Shown here piece by piece: positions 53,340 through 62,053 of a stretch of 64,000 nt of DNA; the stretch's first letter is position 1, and each line of letters opens with the position of its first letter. Source of the DNA: Methylomicrobium lacus_A (GTDB lineage Bacteria > Pseudomonadota > Gammaproteobacteria > Methylococcales > Methylomonadaceae); assembly GCF_041897535.1 (NCBI RefSeq), contig NZ_CP169217.1, positions 682,001 to 746,000 of the forward strand, in the 5' to 3' direction. A model generated the notes under the pieces. It was not told the DNA's origin. It made no database searches and was given only the letters and a program-made list of their open reading frames with translations. The position numbers and the translations under genes were made by a program.

Positions 53340-54071
53340 CACGCGGCTGTTTACGGCTGCGGAATGTCGCGGGTTGCCAACCTGGACTGACTCAGAAGCT
53401 ATGGCCCTGGGCGATGGTTCGTCTCGCTTGTAGCCATAATAGGTTCATCAGTTCGATAAATCGGTTCGTTACCTTACACAGCGTAGGATTTTTTTGCGGG
53501 CTCGGAATCCCCTGCGCATCGGTGATGGCAGGCAGCAGGCTCCGGTTTTATGAAATGATCATCGATCGAGATTGGCCCGGTGGCATTGCAGGCATATTGA
53601 AGAACCAACCGGACAATGGACCGTGGTTTTTGAAAATGGCGGGCTCAGAGCGTCGGTTTTCAAAAGCAATCCTGATTAGCAATTGACCATAAGACAAACC
53701 CACGGCAACGCTGTATCGAAAACAGCTCACATCAATACGGACTCGAAGTTCAATAGAACAAGACGCTTTCATTGATCAATTCTGAAAAAAAGTCATGGAG
53801 GCGGATCTTCCATCCAGCTCGTCTGCAATCAGAGCCCCGGCTTCAGCATCATTCCGGCAAGTGCGTTGGGAGTTCAAAATAATTTTCAAAAAATCTGAGT
53901 CTGGTCAGATAAAAATAGTTTATCTCCAATGTACGACAACGCCCAGAATCTAGGACGCATTTCCATTAGACTTTTAATCAACGTGCATAATCATGTTTTT
54001 TGACAGCATGTTTGAAGGCAAGCCAAATCAACTAACAAATTATTACACGAATATTTTAGCGGAGATGCGTC
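53340..54071. other. Gene-free stretch upstream of the 58-residue gene
   Basis: No intact gene is seen in these 730 bases. At 53918-53945 the words TTATCTCCAATGTACGAC and GACGCATTTCC.. recall the leaders of the 27-residue genes at 45494 and 58045. The rest is unassigned and may be decayed coding sequence. Confidence 0.45.
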
Positions 54072-54248
54072 ATGGGTAAATATTTTATAGGCTGGCTCGT
54101 GGGCGCGCCGACGATTGTTTTTGTCATTATTTATTTGGTGTTCAATCATAAATCGTCAGTCCACCTGCAGCCATTTAAAATGGTTGTAAATGTCAGTTTT
54201 CCATCTTTGGTTAGCATGGTTTTGAAAGCATCAGATTTTAAAACCTAA
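54072..54248 (+). CDS. 58-residue membrane protein, third member of the small family
   Basis: MGKYFIGWLVGAPTIVFVII continues YLVFN and aligns with the 27-residue proteins at 45579 and 58130 at about 60 per cent. Here the stop after FN is replaced and the frame runs on for 33 residues (HKSSVHLQPFKMVVNVSF...). GGAG precedes the ATG at the same spacing. The hydrophobic core is kept while the DNA differs widely. The C-terminal extension has no known domain. Confidence 0.6.
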   Translation: MGKYFIGWLVGAPTIVFVIIYLVFNHKSSVHLQPFKMVVNVSFPSLVSMVLKASDFKT

Positions 54249-54349
54249 CTAATCCTTTTTCATTTTTTACAAGGAATCCATTATGAAAGCAACAGAGAAG
54301 ACCAATACAGTCGATGATAATGAAGAAATAATCACATTGGAGTTTTATT

Positions 54350-54784
54350 ATGCATAACATTGAAACACTCAATAAATTGCTGAAAAATGAATTAGCAGCA
54401 ACGAAAACTTATCAACAGGCGTTGGACAAACTTCGGGACGATGCCGGACTGGGCGAATCGAAGGAACTAAGGCCCATTTATGAGGCTCATAAAGAGGCCG
54501 TTTCCAGTTTACAGGCACTCATCAGTCGACTGGGAGGAACTCCCTGTGAGGACTCAGGAGCATGGGGAACTTGGGCGGAAATAGTCCAGGGAAGCGCTAA
54601 TCTGCTGGGTAAAGAAACGGCACTAAAGTCTTTACAGGCCGGAGAAAAAAGTGGAGCAGAAGCTTATGAGGAAGCGTTGCAGGAGACTGAGCTGTCTTCA
54701 GATATTCGCTCTTTGATTAAAACGAAGCTGCTGCCTGCTCAACAAGGGCATATACGCACTTTGAATCGGCTTTTGGGCGCGTAA
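54350..54784 (+). CDS. DUF2383 four-helix bundle protein (PA2169 family)
   Basis: The 144-residue protein has NIETLNKLLKNELAATKTYQ, YEAHKEAVSSLQALISRLGG and WAEIVQGSANLLGKETALK, the pattern of the PA2169/DUF2383 ferritin-like family. Glutamates and histidines are spaced as in diiron bundles, but the function is not established. The ribosome site is GGAG. A paralogue at 59272 shares about three quarters of its residues, and similarity continues into the 3' flank. Confidence 0.88.
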   Translation: MHNIETLNKLLKNELAATKTYQQALDKLRDDAGLGESKELRPIYEAHKEAVSSLQALISRLGGTPCEDSGAWGTWAEIVQGSANLLGKETALKSLQAGEKSGAEAYEEALQETELSSDIRSLIKTKLLPAQQGHIRTLNRLLGA

Positions 54785-55140
54785 ACTGATTAGTTTTCAG
54801 CCGCCTGATATGCGGTTTTATTTATGTCAGCTATAGCCATAATTTGACTGGGCTGGATTAATTTATTCCGTTGCCGGATTTTAAATAAAAGTCCAGCTCA
54901 CATTTAATAAATTTTAATCCTGATTAGCAAGGATCATCTCTGCTAAAAAATCCATGCCGATCAGACGGCTCTTGAGGAATTTATGAGTTCGGATGAAATT
55001 GTACGTAAACTGGAAGTGGCAAAATGTTAATTCTATTAATGTAGCTGAATAGAAAGAAACAGCTAAAAACAAGTAATGAACAGATATCGCTGTGATTATG
55101 CGGCGAAATCTTGTTATTGTTTATTAATTTGGAGGCTCAT
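54785..55140. other. Gene-free stretch
   Basis: Its first 100 bases resemble the region after the other DUF2383 gene (shared CCGGATTTTAAATAA). A frame of 15 codons near 54983 (MSSDEIVRKLEVAKC) is too short to support. Nothing else is seen. Confidence 0.4.
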
Positions 55141-55557
55141 ATGTCTATATTTAATGCTGAAGATTCAACAAGATCAAGCCTGGATCGCGTTCGTAGCTCC
55201 ACCGCTTCCCATGTGAACGAAGAAATAGATCTTCAAACGGATATAAATATTCAACGTTATAACGGCAAAAGCAAGGCGGAAATTCTTGAGCGCATTCAAA
55301 TGCTGGATAAGGAATGGGATATAGAGCGAGTGCTTGAGGTCAATGCCTCTACTTTAGCCCTAACTGGTCTAATTCTTGGCTTAACCAAAAATCGAAAATG
55401 GCTATTCCTGCCCGGCATTGTTTTGCCGTTTCTTTTGCAGCATGGTTTGCAAGGATGGTGCCCTCCCTTACCCCTATTACGCCGGCTTGGTATCCGTACC
55501 CGGGGAGAAATCGACCGTGAAAAATACGCGCTTAAAGTCCGACTGGAGAAAAGCTGA
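55141..55557 (+). CDS. DUF2892/YgaP-like membrane protein
   Basis: The 138-residue protein starts at ATG 55141 with GGAGG upstream. The N-terminal 60 residues are polar. EWDIERVLEVNASTLALTGL leads into two membrane segments (LALTGLILGLTKNRKWLFL; GIVLPFLLQHGLQGW) and PPLPLLRRLGIRTRGEIDRE, the pattern of DUF2892-type inner-membrane domains such as that of YgaP. No rhodanese domain is attached. The role is unknown. Confidence 0.75.
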   Translation: MSIFNAEDSTRSSLDRVRSSTASHVNEEIDLQTDINIQRYNGKSKAEILERIQMLDKEWDIERVLEVNASTLALTGLILGLTKNRKWLFLPGIVLPFLLQHGLQGWCPPLPLLRRLGIRTRGEIDREKYALKVRLEKS

Positions 55558-55794
55558 GTTGATTCTATTTAAAACAAACTTTTGTTACAACGAATACTGC
55601 TAAAAACCTAGCTGATGAGCAATAATCTATAGCCAATTTGTAACAAATACATAACTCACATTCATATTGCCTCGATTATACCGACACAAATCTGTCTGTA
55701 ACAGATTTGCATTAATTACTAGCCCTTCACCCCGGATTATAGTTATTTGTTTAATTCCTATTATCAAACCGTTGGCAATATGCATGCGTGTGAG
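55558..55794. other. AT-rich gene-free stretch before the egtB fragment
   Basis: It contains an inverted pair ATCTGT/ACAGAT near 55690-55710. No gene is seen. Confidence 0.35.
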
Positions 55795-55955
55795 CACGTG
55801 ATTTATTGTCCCGTCCTACTGTTGAACAGATCTACCATTATCGTTCTGACATAGATAAGCGAATGATAGATTTGCTCACTGGGATTGATGAAAGCCAGTG
55901 GCAAAAAATCGCTTTCCGGATTGCTTAGGGCTGCACCATGAACAGCAACACTCCT
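55795..55955 (+). pseudogene. egtB: Fragment of an EgtB-like gene (ergothioneine-type synthase)
   Basis: One frame reads RDLLSRPTVEQIYHYRSDID and then KRMIDLLTGIDESQWQKI, the DinB-like N-terminal domain of EgtB proteins (SRPT..E...YR..VD). After a stop, the next frame gives LGLHHEQQH, the family's metal-binding motif, and then the match ends. Start, catalytic domain and C-terminus are all missing. The remnant suggests that a thiol-histidine synthesis gene was lost here. Confidence 0.6.
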
Positions 55956-55968
55956 GTACACAACAAAA

Positions 55969-56154
55969 ATTGCTGATAACCAGATTGCCGTATTTCTGCC
56001 ATTCAGTTACCAGATGGGTGGAATCACGGTCATTGTGTCACGTGAAAATGTAGTGGAATTAGATATGTCTGTTGAGGACGCTCTGCGTTTTATCACAACG
56101 GCCGGCGTTGTCGGCAATGTCAATGCCGATCAACGTGTTGACAGGCTTTCTTAG
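55969..56154 (+). pseudogene. 3' fragment of a DUF502 gene
   Basis: The frame reads IADNQIAVFLPFSYQMGGIT, VIVSRENVVELDMSVEDALR and FITTAGVVGNVN to a TAG, aligning with the last 60 residues of the DUF502 protein at 47010 with about 80 per cent identity. The 5' two thirds are missing, so it is a remnant of a diverged paralogue. Confidence 0.85.
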
Positions 56155-56234
56155 CGCTCTAACTCAAACAGGAAATCCTACCATGGTCACCATCACCGCC
56201 AGTCCCAAAGAAAACTCATCATCTATGTTCTGTG

Positions 56235-56249
56235 CCGCACCGACTGCGT
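56235..56249 (+). promoter_or_regulatory. Palindrome-like CCGCA-CCGAC-TGCGT (stress-island motif, site E)
   Basis: It lies 126 bases before PRC-barrel copy 2, nearly the same distance as site D before copy 1. The flanks of D and E have diverged much more than the genes, while the core is identical. Confidence 0.55.
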
Positions 56250-56375
56250 TCATCTTCGCGAGTATGTTGGTTCGAGTTCGATTAAACATCATTCACGTTC
56301 TGATCATGGGGCTCTGGCGATCGCAAGGATCGGCGTAAGGACCCTCATCAATTTCATTAATGATAGGAGATTAAC

Positions 56376-56801
56376 ATGAACTACGAAGATCGAGATACCT
56401 ACGGTATATACAAACGCAAACCCGGCCACGAAAGGGGACCCGGTCCTCGGCTGATGGGCGCCGACACCCTGATTGGAAATGAGGTCTTTAATCCAAAAGA
56501 TGAAAACTTGGGTGAAATCAAGGAAATTATGTTGGATACGTCCAATGGCAAAGTGTGTTATGCGGTGTTGTCCTTTGGCGGTTTCCTCGGAATGGGGGAA
56601 AAGCTTTTTGCGGTGCCCTGGAGTGCATTGAAGCTCGATACGGCGAACAAGCGCTTTGTGCTCAACGTGGAAAAGGATCGACTCAAAAATGCACCGGGAT
56701 TCGATAAGAACGACTGGCCCGACATGGCAGACCTGTCTTGGGTTGATAAAATTCATTCGTACTATGGAACTAAGCCATACATGGACCCGCCGCGCATGTA
56801 A
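56376..56801 (+). CDS. PRC-barrel domain protein (copy 2)
   Basis: This 141-residue protein equals copy 1 at 44477 except for two residues (P for S at about position 15, L for Q near 116). The domain content is the same single PRC-barrel. The gene is followed by the intact 143-residue gene, which probably represents the original arrangement. Confidence 0.9.
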   Translation: MNYEDRDTYGIYKRKPGHERGPGPRLMGADTLIGNEVFNPKDENLGEIKEIMLDTSNGKVCYAVLSFGGFLGMGEKLFAVPWSALKLDTANKRFVLNVEKDRLKNAPGFDKNDWPDMADLSWVDKIHSYYGTKPYMDPPRM

Positions 56802-56848
56802 CGACTGCATCCGGTGTTGAATCATTCTATAACAAGAGGAGCTCATCG

Positions 56849-57280
56849 ATGGATGCGAATTATGATATTTTCGAGATTGTCGCAGTCATAAGTGATTTTT
56901 GGCTCGTCGATGCGGAGTCTTTTCAGCGAAGGTATTGCACCAACCACGGCCAGACCTTGGCGCCCGGCTATTATGTCGTCAACTGGCCGGAACATATTCG
57001 GGTAAGGCGATTTAACGGTCACGCCGCGTTTCATGGGCCGTTCAAATTACGCAAGGAGGCGCAAGCGGCCATCGACTGGATGCGCACAGAGAGGGAGCAC
57101 TTTTTGACCAAGTCATCCGGGCTATCGTCTGGGGGCGGTCCGAGTGCTAGCCGAATGGAAGTGAAGAAAGCCGGTTCGCAAAAGCTGCGGCCGGTCAGGG
57201 AGCACAAGCCAAGCAGACCGTATGCGGCTAAAAACCGTGGCAATCGGGATTACGGCCTGTCGATTGGCGGAAAGCCGTAA
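56849..57280 (+). CDS. Conserved-looking 143-residue protein of unknown function
   Basis: It starts at ATG with GAGGAG upstream. The N-terminal half looks like a compact domain (FEIVAVISDFWLVDAESFQR, LAPGYYVVNWPEHIRVRRFN, HGPFKLRKEAQAAIDWM). The tail from residue 85 is basic and low in complexity (QKLRPVREHKPSRPYAAKNR), suggesting nucleic-acid binding. I do not recognise the family. Only the first six codons survive in the other copy of the block. Confidence 0.75.
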   Translation: MDANYDIFEIVAVISDFWLVDAESFQRRYCTNHGQTLAPGYYVVNWPEHIRVRRFNGHAAFHGPFKLRKEAQAAIDWMRTEREHFLTKSSGLSSGGGPSASRMEVKKAGSQKLRPVREHKPSRPYAAKNRGNRDYGLSIGGKP

Positions 57281-57374
57281 AAACGATCGTGCACTCATTG
57301 GGCTGCCCCGGATATTAGTGAATGACGGTATAGCGGCCAAACATATCTTTATTAATCACTTGAGGAGTTCAAAC

Positions 57375-57698
57375 ATGAAGAAATTAATTATTGCATCCAT
57401 TGTGCTTATGGCCATGCCGGTCGCCGGCATGGCCGCTCCAGAGCAAACCACGGATCATACAGCCGGATCCCCCATTGACCAATCTCATCCGGGATCCACT
57501 CTGTCCGCTTCTGAAAATGCCTCCGCGAAACATTTGGCGGCGGCCGCGGCTCATGAACAAGCAGCAATGCATCATAAGGCCGCCGCTAACGCTCAGCAGC
57601 CGGAGCAAGCAAAGGAACATGCCATGGCAGCTGAAAAAGCCTCCTTAGCGGCTTGTGAAAAAAGCAAAGAAGCCTTGTCGTCCCCGCCAGGCAAGTAA
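57375..57698 (+). CDS. Small secreted Ala/His-rich protein (copy 2)
   Basis: This 107-residue protein differs from copy 1 only in a few residues (L for F in the signal peptide, T for A and D for G after the cleavage site). The signal peptide and helical AAAHEQAAMHHKAAANAQQP region are unchanged. The family is unknown. Confidence 0.8.
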   Translation: MKKLIIASIVLMAMPVAGMAAPEQTTDHTAGSPIDQSHPGSTLSASENASAKHLAAAAAHEQAAMHHKAAANAQQPEQAKEHAMAAEKASLAACEKSKEALSSPPGK

Positions 57699-57730
57699 GG
57701 ATGCGGTCAAAAATACCTGCAGTCACCATG

Positions 57731-57761
57731 GACCTGCCAGGTTTTTAAAACCTGGCAGGTC
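57731..57761 (+). terminator. Hairpin terminator after the secreted protein gene (copy 2)
   Basis: It has the same 11-bp stem (GACCTGCCAGG/CCTGGCAGGTC) as at 45401, 33 bases after the stop. Confidence 0.7.
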
Positions 57762-58028
57762 TTCAACCGGAAAGTTATTTCTAACGAAATTAATGACCCG
57801 CTGTTGTCCTCGCCAGAGGTATATCGCAGCAGGTTCATTCGCGCCCCTGGCGACCCACGTGGCAGCTTATCACCCTTCCCGATCCCCCTTCTGAGGACAG
57901 CCCCCAACCGTATCAAGTAAGCGATTCCACATCTTACCCTCCTATGGATTGAATTTACGATTGCGCTTCGCCCTGTTCTGAATCAGCGGGATTAGCCAAA
58001 TCATGCTCCCACAGCATCAAAACCAATA

Positions 58029-58056
58029 CATTGGAGATAAACGATTATCTCCAATG
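58029..58056. promoter_or_regulatory. 12-bp inverted repeat before the 27-residue gene (copy 2)
   Basis: CATTGGAGATAA-ACGA-TTATCTCCAATG is identical to the site at 45478 and lies 73 bases before the small membrane protein start. Confidence 0.55.
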
Positions 58057-58129
58057 TACGACACCGAGCAGACTCTAAAAAGCCTTTCCAGTACACTTCT
58101 CATCTACTTACTTTGAGTGGAGTTACGTC

Positions 58130-58213
58130 ATGAAAATTGGTAGATATTTAATTGGCTGGCTGTTGGGTGTGCCGGTAGTTGTTCTGGTCATTATTTATTT
58201 GTTGTTCAATTAG
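58130..58213 (+). CDS. 27-residue single-pass membrane protein (copy 2)
   Basis: It encodes the same peptide as copy 1 at 45579 (basic N-terminus, then LIGWLLGVPVVVLVIIYLL) with the same ribosome site. Confidence 0.68.
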   Translation: MKIGRYLIGWLLGVPVVVLVIIYLLFN

Positions 58214-58269
58214 CCGCTCATAACTTTGGGCAATCCGCCCACATTCATTTAAAAAATGAGGAGTTTACT

Positions 58270-58680
58270 ATGTCTGCACGATTATCGTTAATTATGTTCA
58301 CTTTAACGGTCGGTTTAAACATGATGGCCGGTACCGTTCGAGCCGAACAGAATGCCCCAATCTATTTGGCGGCCGGTGACCCGGCATTGGACAATACCGG
58401 GCGCAATGTACGCGACAAGGGTGACGCTACTTTAACCCCGGAAGATCAAATGGAAAACGAAAGTGATATCACTATCACCGCTACCATACGTCAAGCCGTG
58501 GTTAAAGATGAGTCGCTGTCAGTCAATGCGCAGAATATAAAAATCATCACACGGAATGGGGTGGTGACTTTGCGCGGGCCTGTTAAAAGTGAAGCCGAAA
58601 GCATGAAACTGCAACAAATCGCCAAGCAAACGCCTGGTGTAGTGCAGGTAGATAATCAACTTGAAAATATAGCGCCATAA
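58270..58680 (+). CDS. Periplasmic BON-domain protein (copy 2)
   Basis: The 136-residue protein is identical to copy 1 at 45719 except for Q in place of R in TPGVVQVDNQ. Signal peptide and BON domain are intact. The 16-base gap to the next gene differs from copy 1 by one base. Confidence 0.9.
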   Translation: MSARLSLIMFTLTVGLNMMAGTVRAEQNAPIYLAAGDPALDNTGRNVRDKGDATLTPEDQMENESDITITATIRQAVVKDESLSVNAQNIKIITRNGVVTLRGPVKSEAESMKLQQIAKQTPGVVQVDNQLENIAP

Positions 58681-58696
58681 AGGCTGGGAGAGTGTC

Positions 58697-59218
58697 ATGA
58701 GTAAAGCAGTTTTTTGTATCGCCCAAAGTATCGATCAGGCAGAGAGCATTGTTAATGACCTGAAGAACGCGGGTTTTTCCACCAATGATATATCCGTGCT
58801 ACTTCCCGATAAATCCTCCACCAAGGATTTTGCTCATGAAAAGCACACCAAAGCGCCGGAAGGGGCGACTATTGGTGGAACAGTGGGTTTAGGTGCTGGC
58901 GCTATACTCGGATTGTTGGCCGGGATTGGCAGCTTGGCTATTCCGGGTGTCGGTGCGTTTATCGCCGCAGGACCCATTATGGGTGCGTTGAGCGGTGCGG
59001 CAGTCGGCGCCGCCACGGGCGGCTTGGCGGGAGCCTTGATCGGGATGGGTATTCCGGAATATGAGGCCAGACGCTATGAAGGAAAAATCAAGGGAGGAAG
59101 CGCCTTGATTTCTGTCCATACATCTAGCAGCGAAGCGATTGATAAGGCAAAAGAAATCTTCGAGCGCGCTCACGCGGAGGATATTTCCTCGACTGAGGAA
59201 TCGTCAGTAAATACTTAA
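58697..59218 (+). CDS. DUF3341/GSP17M-like glycine-zipper stress protein (copy 2)
   Basis: The 173-residue protein has the same plan as the copy at 46147. Differences cluster at residues 57-75 (TIGGTVGLGAGAILGLLAG) and around 146-150 (EAIDKAKE for DAIHTAKE), and many are silent third-position changes. That mosaic suggests gene conversion with a third copy. Confidence 0.8.
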   Translation: MSKAVFCIAQSIDQAESIVNDLKNAGFSTNDISVLLPDKSSTKDFAHEKHTKAPEGATIGGTVGLGAGAILGLLAGIGSLAIPGVGAFIAAGPIMGALSGAAVGAATGGLAGALIGMGIPEYEARRYEGKIKGGSALISVHTSSSEAIDKAKEIFERAHAEDISSTEESSVNT

Positions 59219-59271
59219 ACTTGATGATGTTATTGAACATCACCAAGAAATAATCACAGAGGAGTTTTACG

Positions 59272-59712
59272 ATGCATAACATTGAAATACTCAACAAATT
59301 GCTCAAAGATGAATTAACAGCAACGGAAACTTATCAAAAGGCATTGGATAAACTACGGGAAGATGGTGAACTCGCCGAATCGGAATCAATAATGCCTATT
59401 TATGAGGCTCATAAAGATGCGGTTTCCAGTTTACAGGCACTCATCAATCGACTGGGAGGAACTCCGGCTGAGGACTCAGGAGCCCGGGGCACGTGGGCGG
59501 AAATAGTCCAGGGCGGCGCTAACATTCTGGGTAAAAAAGCTGCACTAATGGCTTTACAGAAAGGAGAAAAAAATGGCGCAGAGGATTATGAGGAAGCGCT
59601 GCAGGATACTGAGCTGTCTTCGGATGTTCGTTCTTTGATTCAAATGAAGCTGCTGCCTGCTCAACAAGCGCATATAAGCACGCTGGATCGGCTTTTGGAG
59701 GCGGCCGCTTAG
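59272..59712 (+). CDS. DUF2383 four-helix bundle protein (paralogue)
   Basis: The 146-residue protein parallels the one at 54350: NIEILNKLLKDELTATETYQ, YEAHKDAVSSLQALINRLGG and WAEIVQGGANILGKKAALM. The single cysteine of the other copy (TPCEDSG) is alanine here (TPAEDSG). The gene directly follows the duplicated block and may be cotranscribed with it. Confidence 0.88.
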   Translation: MHNIEILNKLLKDELTATETYQKALDKLREDGELAESESIMPIYEAHKDAVSSLQALINRLGGTPAEDSGARGTWAEIVQGGANILGKKAALMALQKGEKNGAEDYEEALQDTELSSDVRSLIQMKLLPAQQAHISTLDRLLEAAA

Positions 59713-59922
59713 GGCTTGCCACAGTCTGGTCTGCAGTTTTTAGTGATGCCAGCGAGGATCCTAGTGGGTTCGCGCTGACATTATTTATTGCGTTACCGGA
59801 TTTTAAATAACAGTCTAATCCAGACTGCAACACATTATCTAGTAGCTATTAAAATGGGAAAATACCCATTAATGGCCAATAAAAAGCGGCACTCATATAT
59901 TAATACACCCAGGAGTTTCAAC

Positions 59923-60453
59923 ATGCTTTCAACTGTCCCTGATGTGATCTTTAAAACCCGTGTTCGCGACGAAAGTATCGGAGGCGACAACCCGTTTCGC
60001 TGGCAGGATGTCAGCACAGACGATATTTTTAAGGGGAAAAGAATTGTTGTTTTCGCGCTTCCCGGCGCCTTCACACCGACCTGCTCAAGCAAACATTTGC
60101 CCGGCTATGAGGCCAAATATCAAGAACTCATTGATCAGGGTATTGATGAAGTTTACTGCATGAGTGTCAATGATGCCTTTACCATGTTTCAATGGGGCAA
60201 GCATCTGGACATCAAGCATGTCAAAATGCTGCCCGACGGCAATGGCGATTTTACCCGAGCCATGGGCATGCTGGTGAAAAAAGAGAACTTTGGTTTTGGC
60301 AATCGTTCATGGCGCTATTCAATGCTTGTCGAGGATAAAAAGATTATCCAATTATTCAGCGAACCCGGCCGCGTTGATAATTGCCCTGATGACCCCTTTA
60401 CTGTAAGCGATGTCGATACCCTGCTGGATTATTTAAAGCTTAACAAAAAATAA
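59923..60453 (+). CDS. Peroxiredoxin 5-type thiol peroxidase
   Basis: The 176-residue protein starts at ATG 59923 with AGGAG upstream. The peroxidatic Cys lies in GAFTPTCSSKHLPGY, and YCMSVNDAFTMFQWGKHL, LPDGNGDFTRAMGML and RYSMLVEDKKI are Prx5-group motifs. It reduces H2O2 and organic peroxides, often with glutathione/glutaredoxin. Glutathione reductase follows after 50 bases, and the pair makes a coherent thiol-peroxide defence unit. Confidence 0.93.
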   Translation: MLSTVPDVIFKTRVRDESIGGDNPFRWQDVSTDDIFKGKRIVVFALPGAFTPTCSSKHLPGYEAKYQELIDQGIDEVYCMSVNDAFTMFQWGKHLDIKHVKMLPDGNGDFTRAMGMLVKKENFGFGNRSWRYSMLVEDKKIIQLFSEPGRVDNCPDDPFTVSDVDTLLDYLKLNKK

Positions 60454-60503
60454 CCTGCATTGCCCTTCATTCCGTACCTTTTATTGATCAACGGGAATCT
60501 CCA

Positions 60504-61865
60504 GTGACTCAATACGACTACGACCTGTTTGTAATTGGCGCAGGCTCAGGAGGCGTGCGTGCAGCCCGTATGGCATCCGGTCGTGGCATCAGGGTAGCCA
60601 TCGCTGAAGAGCGTTATTTAGGCGGCACCTGTGTCAATGTGGGTTGTGTTCCCAAAAAACTGTTTGTTTATGCCTCCCAATTCAAAGATCAGTTCAATGC
60701 GGCAGCGGGTTTTGGCTGGACAGTGGGTAAATTGACTTTCAACTGGACAAGCTTGCTCGCCAACAAAAATCAGGAGATTGAGCGCCTACATACTGTCTAC
60801 TACAACCTGCTGCAAAAATCAGGCGTCAGTATTATCAATGGCAGAGCAAATTTGCTCGATGCTCATACTGTCGCTGTCGGTGGTACCGAATACAGTGCCG
60901 AACGCATACTGATTGCAACAGGGGGCTGGCCGTCTGTTCCCGACATACCCGGCAAGCAACACATCGTCACATCGAATGCCATGTTTTTCCTCGAACATTT
61001 GCCCAAACGTATCGTTATTGTCGGTGGCGGCTATATCGCGGTGGAATTTGCCGGCATTCTTCATGGCCTTGGAGTGAAGACGACAATTTGTCATCGTGGA
61101 GACAAATTGCTTCGTGGTTTTGATGAGGATATACGTGATTTTCTGACTGATGAAATGACCAAGAAGGGCATTCATATTCTTCTCAATACCGATATTGAAA
61201 CGATAGAAAGATCGGGCGATTGCTTCTCCGCGCGGTTAATTGATGGCGGCAAAGTGAGCACAGACCTGGTGATGTATGCCACTGGCAGAACACCCAATTC
61301 AACCGGATTCGGACTAGAGACGCTTGGCGTCGAACTGGACACGGAAGGTGCGATTAAAGTCAACAGTGACTATCAAACCAATGTGCCGTCGATCTATGCA
61401 CTGGGTGATGTGACTAACCGGATGAACCTGACTCCGGTAGCGATAGCAGAGGGTATGGCGCTGGTGAATCAATTGTATGCCAATCAACCAAGGCCGGTAG
61501 ACTATGACAACATTCCTACTGCAGTTTTCAGCCAGCCCACGATTGGTACGGTAGGCCTAACCGAAACACAGGCGCGCGAAAAATACCCGGACATCGACAT
61601 TTATAAAACCAGTTTCACGCCGATGAAAAATACGCTTTCCGGAATGGATGAAAAAACCCTGATGAAGATGGTCGTGGTACGCAGCTCGGACCGGGTTGTC
61701 GGCATACACATGGTAGGGCCTGACGCCCCTGAAATTATCCAGGGCATGGCGGTTGCCATTCGAGCCGGCGCAACCAAGTCGGTCTTTGACTCGACAATCG
61801 GCATACACCCTACTGCTGCCGAAGAATTTGTTACTCTGCGTGAAGCCGCCCAAAATTCACCATGA
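60504..61865 (+). CDS. gor: Glutathione reductase
   Basis: The 453-residue protein begins at GTG. It has the FAD site FVIGAGSGGVRAARMASG, the redox disulfide GGTCVNVGCVPKKL (typical of Gor), and the NADPH site VGGGYIAVEFAGILHGLG followed by HRGDKLLRGFD, whose arginines favour NADPH. It ends with the catalytic HPTAAEEFVTL. It regenerates GSH for the upstream peroxiredoxin. Length and motifs are complete. Confidence 0.95.
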   Translation: MTQYDYDLFVIGAGSGGVRAARMASGRGIRVAIAEERYLGGTCVNVGCVPKKLFVYASQFKDQFNAAAGFGWTVGKLTFNWTSLLANKNQEIERLHTVYYNLLQKSGVSIINGRANLLDAHTVAVGGTEYSAERILIATGGWPSVPDIPGKQHIVTSNAMFFLEHLPKRIVIVGGGYIAVEFAGILHGLGVKTTICHRGDKLLRGFDEDIRDFLTDEMTKKGIHILLNTDIETIERSGDCFSARLIDGGKVSTDLVMYATGRTPNSTGFGLETLGVELDTEGAIKVNSDYQTNVPSIYALGDVTNRMNLTPVAIAEGMALVNQLYANQPRPVDYDNIPTAVFSQPTIGTVGLTETQAREKYPDIDIYKTSFTPMKNTLSGMDEKTLMKMVVVRSSDRVVGIHMVGPDAPEIIQGMAVAIRAGATKSVFDSTIGIHPTAAEEFVTLREAAQNSP

Positions 61866-62053
61866 GGACAATCAAATGTCCACGTTAACAAATCTTCCTG
61901 ACAGTCAGAAAAGATAACACTTTCTCTTTTGATTTTCGCTAAAGAGCCGGTGTATGGCCGTGCTTAGGCACTAGCGCTCCCTTGCTGAATGGCCGGAGCT
62001 TGCACGATTGAGTTCCCAATCAGGAGATTGGGAACCGGCAAATCGTACCTTAA

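Larger units (their letters stand above)
56365..59226 (+). repeat. Segmental duplication, copy 2 (longer form)
   Basis: This is the fuller version of the block at 44466-46676. It has the same genes and order plus the intact 143-residue gene and an extra segment of about 225 bases at 57768-57992. Near identity over most of 2.2 kb points to a recent event or to gene conversion. Confidence 0.9.

Noticed and set aside
53548..53772. 74-codon minus-strand frame
   Set aside because: No start signal or recognisable domain; the region appears to be decayed sequence.
56072..56338. 88-codon frame before PRC-barrel copy 2
   Set aside because: It overlaps the DUF502 remnant and the palindrome site; the corresponding region before copy 1 does not keep the frame.
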